DNA of 64,000 nt from JBHOQS01 sp042408875 (GTDB lineage Bacteria > Chloroflexota > UBA11872 > JBHOQS01): the NCBI GenBank assembly GCA_042408875.1, contig JBHOQS010000001.1, positions 62,001 to 126,000 of the forward strand. The letters run 5' to 3'. Both the position numbers and the translations under genes were made by a program. Within the stretch, counting starts at the first letter, position 1. Each line of letters begins with the position of its first letter. Shown piece by piece: positions 16,184-24,844 of the stretch. Under the pieces are notes generated by a model, which ran no database searches, was not told the DNA's origin, and was given only the letters and a program-made list of their open reading frames with translations.

Positions 16184-16487
16184 TGAGGTCCGCGCCTCTC
16201 AAGGGTTCCTGCAGGCCAGGCGCGCCTGTCTTGCCTGTGTGCGGCCCCGGATTTCTCTCCGGCAGGGTCGAACCTGGGGCCTGGCGAGGCGTTCCGAGCG
16301 GCGTGCAACCGCGCTGGCGATAGTGCGTCCAGGGAGCAGAGACACGCGCGCTGTGTCGCGCGCCTCAGCAGCGTCCTGCCTTCGCACCCGCGGCTCTACG
16401 TTGTGCACAGACGGTGGAGAATGCAAAGAGCTCCCAGGTGGTACAATCCGTGCAGCGGCGGAACGGCGGGGACCCGTGAGGAGATCG
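16184..16487. other. Intergenic region before the cobalamin adenosyltransferase
   Basis: This 304-bp gap holds a -10-like TACAAT at 16442-16447, about 40 bp before the next start, without a convincing -35 box. I looked for cobalamin-riboswitch features because of the downstream gene and saw none. A plus-strand frame opens at 16239 but lacks a ribosome-binding site and family similarity before 16488. Confidence 0.45.
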
Positions 16488-17087
16488 ATGCGCATTTATA
16501 CGCGGACGGGCGATTACGGAGAAACCAGCCTCCGCCGCGGACAGCGTGTGCCCAAGGATAGCCTGCGCCTTGAAGCGCTCGGTACGGTTGACGAATTAAA
16601 CGCCGCGATCGGCTTTGCCGCTGCGCTGCTGCGCGAGTGGCAGCCGCCTGCGCAGGGTGAGGAGAGCAGCGCCCCGCGCCCGCATAAGAGCGAATTGCTG
16701 GCCTTGCTCTGCCGCGTGCAGTCCGATCTGCTGGTCGCCGGGGCAGACCTCGGCGCGCCAGAGCCGAACCATGACCGCCCCCCGGTGCCGCGAGTCAGCG
16801 CTGCCGACGTCGAGGAGCTCGAACGGCAGATCGATCACTACGCCGCGATGCTCCCGCCGTTGCGGCATTTCATCCTGCGCACCGGCACACCCGCCGCGGC
16901 GGCGTTGCACGTCGCCTGCACGGTCTGCCGCCGCGCTGAGCGGCGCGTGGTCGCGCTCAACCGGGAGGAGCCGGTGAACCCGCAGCTCCTGCGCTATCTC
17001 AACCGGCTGTCAGACCTGCTCTTCACGCTCGCTCGTGCAGCGAACCTGCTCCAGGGAGGGCCGGAGATTCCATGGTCTCCTCGCTGA
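16488..17087 (+). CDS. ATP:cob(I)alamin adenosyltransferase (PduO type)
   Basis: A 199-residue cytosolic enzyme that makes adenosylcobalamin from cob(I)alamin and ATP. Family signatures are the N-terminal TRTGDYGETSLRRGQRV (ATP-binding loop), VDELNAAIGFA near residue 36, and the C-terminal VCRRAERRVV with LNRLSDLLFTLARAAN. The start ATG has GTGAGGAG 5 bases upstream. It implies at least one adenosylcobalamin-dependent enzyme in the cell. Its last 16 bp overlap the start of the ThyX-like gene, so the two are very probably co-translated. Confidence 0.93.
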   Translation: MRIYTRTGDYGETSLRRGQRVPKDSLRLEALGTVDELNAAIGFAAALLREWQPPAQGEESSAPRPHKSELLALLCRVQSDLLVAGADLGAPEPNHDRPPVPRVSAADVEELERQIDHYAAMLPPLRHFILRTGTPAAAALHVACTVCRRAERRVVALNREEPVNPQLLRYLNRLSDLLFTLARAANLLQGGPEIPWSPR

Positions 17088-18784
17088 TGCCGCGCTCGCG
17101 TGCGCCATCGCGGTCCCCGGTCGCCGAGCCAGGCTTTCGTCCTCGGGTGCGGCTCCTGGTAGAGGACTCCGCTCGCCGGCCCAGCGCCCTGACGGTGGCC
17201 GCTGCCTGGACCTGCTACGCCGCCCGGCCCGCCGAGGTCGGCAACGCTGCAGCGCTATTCGGGTCGTACCAGGCAGAGCAGGAGGGCGCTGCGCTGGAGC
17301 CGGAGTTCCTGGCGCGGCGCGAGCGGGCGGCGCAGCTTTATCGCAGCCTCTTTCAGGCCGGCCACCACACCACGTTCCAGCATGCCACCTTTGTGTTTGT
17401 GCTAGACGGGGTCTCGCGGCTGGCCCTGTGGTCATTTTTCCACGCCCATCCCTTCTACAACTCCGAGCAGGTGAGCCAGCGCTACCGCGAGGTCTCCGGC
17501 CGCACTATGGTGACGCCGCCGCTCGAAGGAGAGGCGCTGGAGGTCTATCGGCGCGCGGTCGATCGCGCGCTGGCCGGTTACCGCCGCCTGGTCGAGCTTC
17601 TCGCTCCTGCCTTGGCGCAGCGCTACGCGCTGGTCTTTCCGGCGCGCGCGCGCTCGCTTGATGCTGCACTGCAACGTAAGGTCCAGGCCGACGTGCAGAA
17701 GCGCGCTCAGGAGGTCGCCCGCTATGTTCTGCCGCTGGCGACGCCGGCTCACCTCTATCACACTATCAACGCGCTGACCCTGCTGCGCTACTACGCCTTG
17801 GCCGGCCAGCCAGATGCGCCGGAGGAGGTGCGCGCTGTGGTGCAGGCGATGGTGCAGGCGGTGCTGGAGCAGGACCCCAGCTTCCTGGGCGCGCCGGGCC
17901 GACTGCTGGACCTGGAGCCGTTGGCAGAAGAGGCAACCCTGGAGCGCCTGGCGCTGGCCGAGCTCCGCCAGGCTATTGACCGCGCGCCGTCGAACGAGGC
18001 GTTCTTTGCTGAGTTCGACGCTGAGCTCCAGGGCCGCAGCTCGGTGCTGGTGGATTGCACACGCAACGGTGATCATGTACTGGCCGAGGCGGTACGCTGT
18101 GTGCTCGGCAAGACAGCTGCGGAGCTGCCGGACGAGCAGGCGGTGGCGCAGGTGCTCGACCCGCGTCACAACCCGTATCTGGGCCACCCCCTCTACCTGG
18201 CCATGCAGTCTAAGCTGATGCAGGCGCTGTACCACGTGCAGTTCACCTTCAAGAAGCGCATCTCCGGAGCTGAGGATGCGCAGAACCAGCGCCATCGCGG
18301 CACACCGGGGTCGCGACCTGTGTTGCTGGCCCACCTGCGGCAGCAGCCGGATGTCATCGTGCCGGCTGCGGTGCGAGAGGTCCCGGCCGCGCTCGACGAA
18401 TACTGGGCCACGATCACAGCGCTCTGGGAGGCGAAGAACCGCCTGCTGGACATGGGAGTGAAGCCCGAGTATGTCTTGTATCTCCTGCCGAACGCCCATC
18501 ACGTGCGGCTGTACGAGTCTGGACCGCTCTTGTTCTATCTCTGGAAGTGGATCAAGCGACTGTGCTACAACGCGCAGCGAGAGATCTTCGAGAGCGCCTG
18601 CGAGGAGGTGGCCCAGGTCGCTGCCGCCCTGCCGCTGATCGGGCGGTATATCGCCCGGCCGCCCTGTGTCCTGCGCGCCGAAGCCGCCACGCGCCCATAC
18701 TGCCCCGAAGGCGAGCGCTACTGCGGCGTGCCGGTCTGGCGCGACTACCAGTTCGAGACCCTGGCCCCGCGGCGCGTGTTGTAA
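17072..18784 (+). CDS. thyX: Two-domain ThyX-like (FAD-dependent thymidylate synthase) protein
   Basis: A 570-residue protein, more than twice the length of ordinary ThyX (about 220-260). The first half shows HTTFQHATFVFVL and FYNSEQVSQRYREVSGRTM, which align with the ThyX substrate loop (RHRxxSxNExSxRY) but lack the RHR. Later comes ARYVLPLATPAHLYHTINA, like the ThyX ARxVLP helix. The second half repeats the pattern: FTFKKRISGAEDAQNQRHRG keeps an RHR, then VLYLLPNAHHVRLYESG and CYNAQREI. It looks like an internal duplication in which the motif is split between halves. The reaction would be dUMP methylation using methylene-tetrahydrofolate, FAD and NADPH. The start overlaps the adenosyltransferase by 16 bp; an internal start is possible, since residues 1-20 are low-complexity. 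Confidence 0.85.
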   Translation: MVSSLMPRSRAPSRSPVAEPGFRPRVRLLVEDSARRPSALTVAAAWTCYAARPAEVGNAAALFGSYQAEQEGAALEPEFLARRERAAQLYRSLFQAGHHTTFQHATFVFVLDGVSRLALWSFFHAHPFYNSEQVSQRYREVSGRTMVTPPLEGEALEVYRRAVDRALAGYRRLVELLAPALAQRYALVFPARARSLDAALQRKVQADVQKRAQEVARYVLPLATPAHLYHTINALTLLRYYALAGQPDAPEEVRAVVQAMVQAVLEQDPSFLGAPGRLLDLEPLAEEATLERLALAELRQAIDRAPSNEAFFAEFDAELQGRSSVLVDCTRNGDHVLAEAVRCVLGKTAAELPDEQAVAQVLDPRHNPYLGHPLYLAMQSKLMQALYHVQFTFKKRISGAEDAQNQRHRGTPGSRPVLLAHLRQQPDVIVPAAVREVPAALDEYWATITALWEAKNRLLDMGVKPEYVLYLLPNAHHVRLYESGPLLFYLWKWIKRLCYNAQREIFESACEEVAQVAAALPLIGRYIARPPCVLRAEAATRPYCPEGERYCGVPVWRDYQFETLAPRRVL

Positions 18785-18851
18785 GCCTTGTCGGTGTGTT
18801 CGTGGCGCCAGCAGACCGGCTCAGGTGAGTTGCCTTTCCGTCCACGCTCGA

Positions 18852-18866
18852 GTACAGGAGCTGTAC
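18852..18866. promoter_or_regulatory. Operator-like inverted repeat before the ABC binding protein gene
   Basis: GTACAG-GAG-CTGTAC is an exact inverted repeat about 105 bp before the start of the binding-protein gene, in the only gap of this operon. It may be a repressor site for the downstream genes. No -35/-10 pair was convincingly placed. Confidence 0.3.
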
Positions 18867-18971
18867 ACCGCTAGTTGCCCCCGCGGTCTGCCTCTGTTAC
18901 CATGCGCGCGCAGTCCATGCCTGATGTGGCCCGGAGCGGCTCGAACTCGGATCGGAAAGGAGGTGCGTGCT

Positions 18972-20405
18972 ATGGGACGTTCCGCTGAGCGGGCTCCCTC
19001 TGCCAGGGCAGAAGCAAACACGGCGAATGCGGGCAGCGTTGCTCCCATGGGCAAGGCCCCTGCGGGCTCATCCCGGCGCCGGCTGTTGCGGCTCCTCGTC
19101 CATGCGGGCGCAGGCACCGTGTTGCTGGAGGGGTGCCGTGCTCAGCCCCCCGGCGCACCACGTGAGCAGCCCGCGGTGCAACCCGTGACGATCACCTATC
19201 TGCGCTACTACACCCAGCAGGATCGCATCGAGGCTGAGCAGGCGGTCTTTCAGCGCCTGGTGCAGCAGTACCCCGGCCTGAAAGTCGATGAGCTCACCGT
19301 CGCCGGTACCGGTGAGATGATCCAGCACATGACCGCTGCCTATGCTGGCGGCAACGCACCCGATACCTGGACGACCGCGCCGACAATCTATCATGAATAC
19401 GTCCAGGCAGGGAAGCTGCTCCAGCTCAACGACCTAATCAAGAAAGACCTCGACCAGAAGAAATACTTCTGGGAGACGATGACGGAATGGGAGAGCCCGG
19501 CGGCATCCGGCAGGTACTTTGGCTTGACGCGAGACTTCGTCGTCACGATCCTGTACTACAACAAGGGCATGTTCGAGGCCGCGGGTGTGCCGTACCCGGA
19601 TGCGAGCTGGAGCTACGAGACCGTTGCCCAGCACGGGCTGCGGTTCGCCCGGAACCAGGACTCGCCCGAGGCGAGCGAGTGGGCCTTCATCGCTGATGAC
19701 AGCCATGGGAACTGGGACCCTGCAGTGCGCGCTAACGGTGGCCAGGTGTTGAACAGGCAGCGCACCCGCGCGGCGATGGAGAACTCGCAGCCCGCTCTGG
19801 AAACGACCGAGCAGTGGATCGCCTGGAACCAGCAGTTGCGCATCTCGCCACCGTCTGGCCATGCCTTCTACCAGAGCTATCAGGGCCTGTCCTTGCGAAA
19901 CCCCTTCTTTACCGGCCGTGTGGCTATGTATCAGGCGCTCACCGGGCTCATCCCGCAGCTCCATGCCGCGCAGAACCCGCTGCTTCGATGGGATGTCACT
20001 GTTGTGCCGAGAGGGAAGGTGCGGCGCGAAGCGTACGGCGGGCCGGATGGCCAGGTCATCAGCAAGGAATCTAAGCATCCTGACATGTCCTGGAAGATCA
20101 TGCTGGCCTTCCTGGAGCCAGAGTCGCTGCCGTTCCATCTCGCCTGGGGTGGCATTCCCTTCAGCCGAGCGATCGCCGAGCTCCCGGCCTGGCGCGACCG
20201 TGAGCCAAGGGGCCACACGAGAGTGCTGCTGGAGTCGGCGCAGTTCTTTTCGGCCGAGTTCAACATCAACTATAGCCGCTGGCAGGGGGCCAAGAGCGCT
20301 GTGCTCAATGAGGCGTTGCGGGGCGCGCTCGGAGCGCGCGAGGCGCTGCGACGGATGGCTGAGGAGATCAACAAAGTCCTGGTGGAGGCATACCCCACGT
20401 CATGA
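18972..20405 (+). CDS. ABC transporter substrate-binding lipoprotein, family 1 (sugar type)
   Basis: A 477-residue exported protein. The chosen ATG at 18972 has AAAGGAGGT 8 bases upstream; a second ATG 26 codons later could also serve. The signal region has SSRRRLLRLLVHAGAGT and a lipobox LLEGC. The mature part resembles extracellular binding proteins of the sugar/oligosaccharide class (ITYLRYYTQQDRIEAEQAVF, AGGNAPDTWTTAPTIYHEYV, TILYYNKGMFEAAGVPYPD). No permease or ATPase gene lies nearby, so it must work with a transporter encoded elsewhere. Its stop overlaps the next start (ATGA), which couples it to the ceramidase-like enzyme. Confidence 0.88.
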   Translation: MGRSAERAPSARAEANTANAGSVAPMGKAPAGSSRRRLLRLLVHAGAGTVLLEGCRAQPPGAPREQPAVQPVTITYLRYYTQQDRIEAEQAVFQRLVQQYPGLKVDELTVAGTGEMIQHMTAAYAGGNAPDTWTTAPTIYHEYVQAGKLLQLNDLIKKDLDQKKYFWETMTEWESPAASGRYFGLTRDFVVTILYYNKGMFEAAGVPYPDASWSYETVAQHGLRFARNQDSPEASEWAFIADDSHGNWDPAVRANGGQVLNRQRTRAAMENSQPALETTEQWIAWNQQLRISPPSGHAFYQSYQGLSLRNPFFTGRVAMYQALTGLIPQLHAAQNPLLRWDVTVVPRGKVRREAYGGPDGQVISKESKHPDMSWKIMLAFLEPESLPFHLAWGGIPFSRAIAELPAWRDREPRGHTRVLLESAQFFSAEFNINYSRWQGAKSAVLNEALRGALGAREALRRMAEEINKVLVEAYPTS

Positions 20406-21754
20406 GTGGCGCGCTGGAGATCGGGCTGGCGAAGGTTGACATCACTCCGCCGCCCGGCATTCCCTATCTCAGCTACTACCCGCGCCAGACCCCCTTCGAG
20501 GGAGTGCATGACCCGCTCTATGCCCGGGCGCTGGTGGCTGAGAATGGGCAGGAGCGGCTGGCTATCGTTGCTGCCGATGCCCTGGGGTACAGCCGCTCGA
20601 TCCTGGGACGCGGGCGTGATTTCGTGGAGGAGGTGCGGCAAGAGATCGAGCGGCGCACCAGCATCCCGCGCCGTCACGTGCTGCTGGCAGCGACCCATGC
20701 CCACTCGACGCCGCAGACGACGGATATCGCTGACCTGGCCGGACAGTTTCCGAGCGCGACGCTCTGGCTGGAGCGGCTGAGCAAGCAGCTCGCGCTGGTT
20801 GCCGAGCTGGCCTGGCTGGGGCGCCGGCGAGCGCGGCTGCATGGTATGGTGGGACAGGCGCCCGGCATTGCCTGGTGCCGGCGCATCGTGACCCGCGACG
20901 GCCGCCTCACCCGGCTGCCTGACCGGCCCCCCGACGATCAGGTCCTGAAAGAGCCGCGCGACGACCGCGTGCCAGTGCTGCTCGTCGCTGGCGACGGCTG
21001 GTGCGGTGCAATGATCAACTTCTGCTGCCACCCCACGACGGTTCAGGTGCAGCCGCTCGTCTCAGCCGACTACCCAGGCGTCGCCTGCGCTGTAGTCGAG
21101 CGCGCGCTCGGCGCCGAGGCGTGCCTTTTTCTGCAAGGCGCCTGCGGCAACGTGAACCCGGTGCGCCACACCACTGGCTTCGATGATGTCGAGGTGTACG
21201 GCCGGTCGCTGGGTGGGGAGGCGCTACGATGCCTCAGCCTGCTCACGGCGCGTGATGCGCCGGCCATGTCCACGACGCTGGCCGTGGCCAGCGACACGCT
21301 GGCGCTGCCCCGCCGGGACGATCTCCCGCCACGGGAGCCGCTGGAACGCGCCTGCGCAGAGGCTGAGGCGGCCATTGTTGCGGCTACCACCGATGACGAG
21401 CGCCGCCAGGCTATCGCAGCATACCGGCGCGCGGCCGAACCGTTGCGATTGCTCGATCTCGGTACCGGTCCTGTACCGTGCGAGGTGCAGGTGCTGCGCC
21501 TCGGCGATGCGCTGATCATCGCCGTGGAGGGTGAGCTGTTCGTGGAGTACGGGTTGCGCATCCGTGAGTGCTCGCCTGCACCAGTGACGTTCATCAGCGC
21601 CTACAGCAACGGCTACCAGGGCTACATTGTTACACCGGAGACCTTTGACGAAGGTGGCTACGAAGCTTCGCTCGGACCGTGGACACGCATTGGCCGCACC
21701 GGCGGTGAGCTCGTGGCCCAGCGTGCCCTGGAGCTGATTGCGCAGGTATGGTGA
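20402..21754 (+). CDS. Neutral/alkaline ceramidase-like hydrolase (N-terminal domain type)
   Basis: A 450-residue protein of the neutral non-lysosomal ceramidase superfamily, here only the N-terminal catalytic-like domain. Signatures are IGLAKVDITPPPG at the start, LLAATHAHSTPQTTDI (metal-binding His pair), MINFCCHPTTVQ and LFLQGACGNVNPV. No signal peptide is visible, so the protein is probably cytoplasmic. True ceramidases are longer (about 650-750 residues) and carry a C-terminal immunoglobulin-like domain. In bacteria such short homologues often sit with sugar-modifying genes and their substrate is unknown. It overlaps the binding protein by 4 bp and is followed 15 bp later by a DegT aminotransferase. 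Confidence 0.82.
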   Translation: MSGALEIGLAKVDITPPPGIPYLSYYPRQTPFEGVHDPLYARALVAENGQERLAIVAADALGYSRSILGRGRDFVEEVRQEIERRTSIPRRHVLLAATHAHSTPQTTDIADLAGQFPSATLWLERLSKQLALVAELAWLGRRRARLHGMVGQAPGIAWCRRIVTRDGRLTRLPDRPPDDQVLKEPRDDRVPVLLVAGDGWCGAMINFCCHPTTVQVQPLVSADYPGVACAVVERALGAEACLFLQGACGNVNPVRHTTGFDDVEVYGRSLGGEALRCLSLLTARDAPAMSTTLAVASDTLALPRRDDLPPREPLERACAEAEAAIVAATTDDERRQAIAAYRRAAEPLRLLDLGTGPVPCEVQVLRLGDALIIAVEGELFVEYGLRIRECSPAPVTFISAYSNGYQGYIVTPETFDEGGYEASLGPWTRIGRTGGELVAQRALELIAQVW

Positions 21755-21769
21755 GGAGAGAGGTCCAAT

Positions 21770-23026
21770 ATGGGTGAGAAGCTTGCCATCCACGGCGGCA
21801 CGCCGGTGCGCTCTGTGCCGCTGCCGGTGCCGCCGCGCGCTCTTGGTCCAAATGCACTGGAGTACGTGCGGCAGGTGCTCGAATCGGGGCGGCTGAACCG
21901 CACTGCCGGTGGGGTCTGGGTGAGGCGCCTCGAGGAGGAGTTCGCCCGCTTCTACGGCGTTCGACACTGCACTGCATCGACCTCCGGCACCGCCGCCATC
22001 CATCTGGCGGTCGGCGCGCTGAACCCCGACCCGGGCGATGAGATCATCACCGCTCCAATCACAGACATGGGCACGGTGATCCCGATCCTAGCACAGAATG
22101 CCATTCCGGTGTTCGCCGACGTGCAGCGCGAGACATTTAACATCGACCCTGACGATGTCGAACGGCGGATCACGCCACGCACGCGGGCGATCCTCCCGGT
22201 GCACCTGGGCGGGAACCCGTGTGATATGGGCCGTATCCTCGACATCGCCCGGCGGCATGGCCTGATGGTGATCGAGGACTGCTCCCAGGCGTACTGTGCC
22301 TCCTATCAGGGGCGCTGGGTAGGCACGCTCGGCGATATCGGCTGCTTCTCTATGCAGCAGAGCAAGCACTTCACCGTCGGGGATGGTGGTTTGACGATCA
22401 CCAACGACGACGAGCTCGGACGTAAGATCGCGCTGTTCGCCGACAAAGGCTGGCCGCGCTATTCTGCCGAGGGGGCGCGGGAGTATCTCAGCTTCGGCTT
22501 CAACTATCGCATGACCGAGCTGCAAGGCGCCGTCGCCGTGGCCGAGCTGCCGCTGCTGCCTTCGGTGGTCGAGCGGCGCGTCCGCAATGGCAACCGGCTG
22601 ACCGAGCTGCTGCGTGGCCTGCCGGGCATTTACCCCCAGAAGGTGGCGCCAGGGAACCAGTCCACCTACTGGTTCTACGCCCTGCGCGCGGTGCCGGAAG
22701 AGACGGGCGTACATCCGGAAGTGATCGCGAAGGCACTACGCGCCGAAGGCATCGCCTGCTCGTATCGCTATATCGGCAAGCCGATCTTTCTGTACGAGGC
22801 CCTGCGCCGCAAGCGGATCTATGGCAACAGCAGCTTCCCGTTCGACCTCCAGGATCCTGCGCAGGCGGTGCGCTATGAAGAGGGCGAATGCCCCAATTGC
22901 GAGCGTGCCCTGAGCGAAATGCTTACCGTGCCGCTGCATGAGGCGTTCACCGACCAGGACGTGCAGGACATCGCCACAGCATTCTGGAAAGTGCTCAAGC
23001 ACCGGGATGAACTACGTACTACGTAA
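21770..23026 (+). CDS. DegT/DnrJ/EryC1/StrS-family PLP aminotransferase
   Basis: A 418-residue PLP enzyme of the sugar aminotransferase family. It shows the N-terminal IHGGTPVR, substrate loop STSGTAAIHLAV, Asp170 in VIEDCSQAYCA and the PLP lysine Lys199 in SMQQSKHFTVGDGG. Members transaminate keto-sugars or, as in AHBA synthase, dehydrate ring substrates; the substrate here is unknown. The ATG has GGAGAGAGG upstream and is 15 bp after the ceramidase-like gene, so binding protein, hydrolase and aminotransferase appear to form one operon. Confidence 0.92.
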   Translation: MGEKLAIHGGTPVRSVPLPVPPRALGPNALEYVRQVLESGRLNRTAGGVWVRRLEEEFARFYGVRHCTASTSGTAAIHLAVGALNPDPGDEIITAPITDMGTVIPILAQNAIPVFADVQRETFNIDPDDVERRITPRTRAILPVHLGGNPCDMGRILDIARRHGLMVIEDCSQAYCASYQGRWVGTLGDIGCFSMQQSKHFTVGDGGLTITNDDELGRKIALFADKGWPRYSAEGAREYLSFGFNYRMTELQGAVAVAELPLLPSVVERRVRNGNRLTELLRGLPGIYPQKVAPGNQSTYWFYALRAVPEETGVHPEVIAKALRAEGIACSYRYIGKPIFLYEALRRKRIYGNSSFPFDLQDPAQAVRYEEGECPNCERALSEMLTVPLHEAFTDQDVQDIATAFWKVLKHRDELRTT

Positions 23027-23027
23027 A

Positions 23028-23177
23028 GCATACTACGTACTGCGTAATCCCCTTCCCGCCCGCTTTGGATGATGCCTCGTGGATATGATCGTTCGTTTCC
23101 TTTAGCTAGTTGGGCCGGGCATTACGTATTACGCAGTACACATTACTTACGCATTACGTAGTGCGTATTTACGTTTA
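23028..23177. repeat. Degenerate TACGTA/ATTACG repeat cluster
   Basis: The gap after the aminotransferase gene contains many drifted copies of TACGTA, ATTACG and TACGCA in two blocks (23028-23052 and 23119-23177) around a unique stretch. The blocks are partly inverted relative to each other. Spacing is irregular and no conserved spacers exist, so it is not a CRISPR array. Confidence 0.7.
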
Positions 23178-23208
23178 CGCCTTCCTCCATCGCTGCTCCA
23201 TTGATTGA

Positions 23209-24810
23209 ATGAACGCGCTGCAGAACCGTGCCACCATGCATTCGTCTGATCGACAGGTCCGGACGTGCCGAGCGCTGGTCCGAGTGTTTCTGGCCGCGTT
23301 GTTCGTGGCCGGGGCGGTGCACTGGGTGCTCTTCTTTGACTTCGGCCGGCTGACGTTCAACCCACATGACTGGCCGAAAGAGTCAATGTACCTCTCTATT
23401 TGGCGCGAGGCGCTGACCACCGGCCGTATCCCCTGGCATATTTCCCGGCCCATCCAGGATACGGACCGCTTCCTGGCCAATCCTGAGACGATCCTCTCGC
23501 CGCAGCTCGTGCTGTTGCTGTTCCTGGGCCAGGGACAGTTCGTTGTGGCGAACACTCTGCTGTTCTATAGCGTTGGCTTTGCCGGATGCCTGCTACTCCG
23601 ACGTCGTTACAGGCTCTCGCTGCTGCCGTTCACGGTCCTCTATCTGCTGTACAATTTCAATGGCCACGTCACCGCGCACTTCGCTGTCGGGCATATCCAG
23701 TGGACCGGCTATTTCCTGCTTCCTTTCTTTGCACTGTATCTGCTAGAGCTCCTGGAACGGCCGGTCAAGCCTCAGTCGATTGATCCGGCTCTGACGGAGA
23801 CCGTTTTTCCGCAGGTTGCCAGAAGGTCGGGCACTCGGCCAACGCCCGCGTGGGCCGGGCTGCCGGGTGTGCTAGCGTGGAGCCGGGACGGCATCGGCGA
23901 GGCTCTCCCTGCCCCGTCATTGAAGCTGGCGCTGGTCCTGGCAACCATGTTGTTCCAGGGAGCCTTTCACTTCTACGCCTGGGCAGCGCTCTTCCTCGCG
24001 CTCGTGTGCCTGTTTCACCGCGCCTACGGGCGGCCACTGCTCACCGCCATCGCGGCAAGCGCCGCGGCCGGCGGCGTGCGTATCCTGCCGGCAGTGACGA
24101 CATTCTGGAGCCGCGATGAAGAGTTTATCTCTGGATACCCGACCCTAGGCCAGTTATTTGCGGGGTTGGTGCGCCTGCGCCAGAGCACCTACCCATGGAC
24201 CGGGTACGTGTTTGGGACGCTGGGCTGGTGGGAGTACGATCTCTATGTTGGCCTGGCTGGCTTGGCTGTACTGCTGTACTTCGGCATCTATCTGGCGGCG
24301 CGGCGCCGGCAGGAGCTACCGATCGAGGCTGCCTGGAGCCGCCTGGAGCTGCCAGTGCTCTGCCAGACCTTGCTGTCGTTCAGCTTCATCTACGCGCCGG
24401 TCGCTGCGCTGCCGCTGCCTCTGGTAGACGCCGAGCGTGTCGCCACCCGCTTCATCGTGCTCCCGTTCTTCCTACTCATCCTGGTGTCAGCGCTCCGGAT
24501 GCAGCAATGGCTGGAGCGTGTCCGACCGGCCTCGCGCCTCTGGGTGGCCGGCGCCGCCACCCTGCTGGTACTCGCATCGGACCTGGCCACGCACTCGTCG
24601 GTGTGGGCGCTCTCGAGGATCGAAGAGACCTACAAGGGGCGCACCTTCGACAAGACGATAGCCATCGCCAGCCGGCCGGACCTCCCGTACACGCTGGCAG
24701 TGGGAGCAGGGCTGCTTATGTCTATAGCCTCCCTCGCAGTTGTCAGCGGCCTGCTGCTCCGGCCAGCGCGCTTCACGCGGCACCGTCGCCAGAGTGCACC
24801 AGATGCCTGA
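23209..24810 (+). CDS. Polytopic membrane protein, YfhO/GT-C-like
   Basis: A 533-residue protein with about ten to twelve hydrophobic segments, the first at about residues 26-43. An Asp-containing loop follows it (NPHDWPKESMYLSIWREAL), similar in position to the first extracytoplasmic loop of YfhO and GT-C lipid-linked glycosyltransferases. A second loop has GHIQWTGYFLLPFFALYLLE. No named family could be fixed. It may glycosylate a surface polymer, which would fit the glycosyltransferase and flippase genes that follow on the other strand. The start lacks a strong ribosome-binding site; Met10 is an alternative. Confidence 0.6.
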   Translation: MNALQNRATMHSSDRQVRTCRALVRVFLAALFVAGAVHWVLFFDFGRLTFNPHDWPKESMYLSIWREALTTGRIPWHISRPIQDTDRFLANPETILSPQLVLLLFLGQGQFVVANTLLFYSVGFAGCLLLRRRYRLSLLPFTVLYLLYNFNGHVTAHFAVGHIQWTGYFLLPFFALYLLELLERPVKPQSIDPALTETVFPQVARRSGTRPTPAWAGLPGVLAWSRDGIGEALPAPSLKLALVLATMLFQGAFHFYAWAALFLALVCLFHRAYGRPLLTAIAASAAAGGVRILPAVTTFWSRDEEFISGYPTLGQLFAGLVRLRQSTYPWTGYVFGTLGWWEYDLYVGLAGLAVLLYFGIYLAARRRQELPIEAAWSRLELPVLCQTLLSFSFIYAPVAALPLPLVDAERVATRFIVLPFFLLILVSALRMQQWLERVRPASRLWVAGAATLLVLASDLATHSSVWALSRIEETYKGRTFDKTIAIASRPDLPYTLAVGAGLLMSIASLAVVSGLLLRPARFTRHRRQSAPDA

Positions 24811-24844
24811 GCTCGGCGGCAGCGCCTCCTCCTGCTAGGCAGGC

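Noticed and set aside
16239..16487. N-terminal extension of the cobalamin adenosyltransferase
   Set aside because: The added residues lack similarity to the family; a good ribosome-binding site lies directly before the ATG at 16488.
16184..16487. Cobalamin riboswitch before the adenosyltransferase
   Set aside because: The conserved B12-box sequence and the expected long pairing elements are not visible.
19434..20216. Minus-strand open frame of 260 residues
   Set aside because: Antisense to the ABC binding-protein gene and without motifs.
23028..23177. Possible CRISPR array
   Set aside because: The repeated units are 6-10 bp, irregularly spaced and lack unique spacers; no cas genes are in the window.
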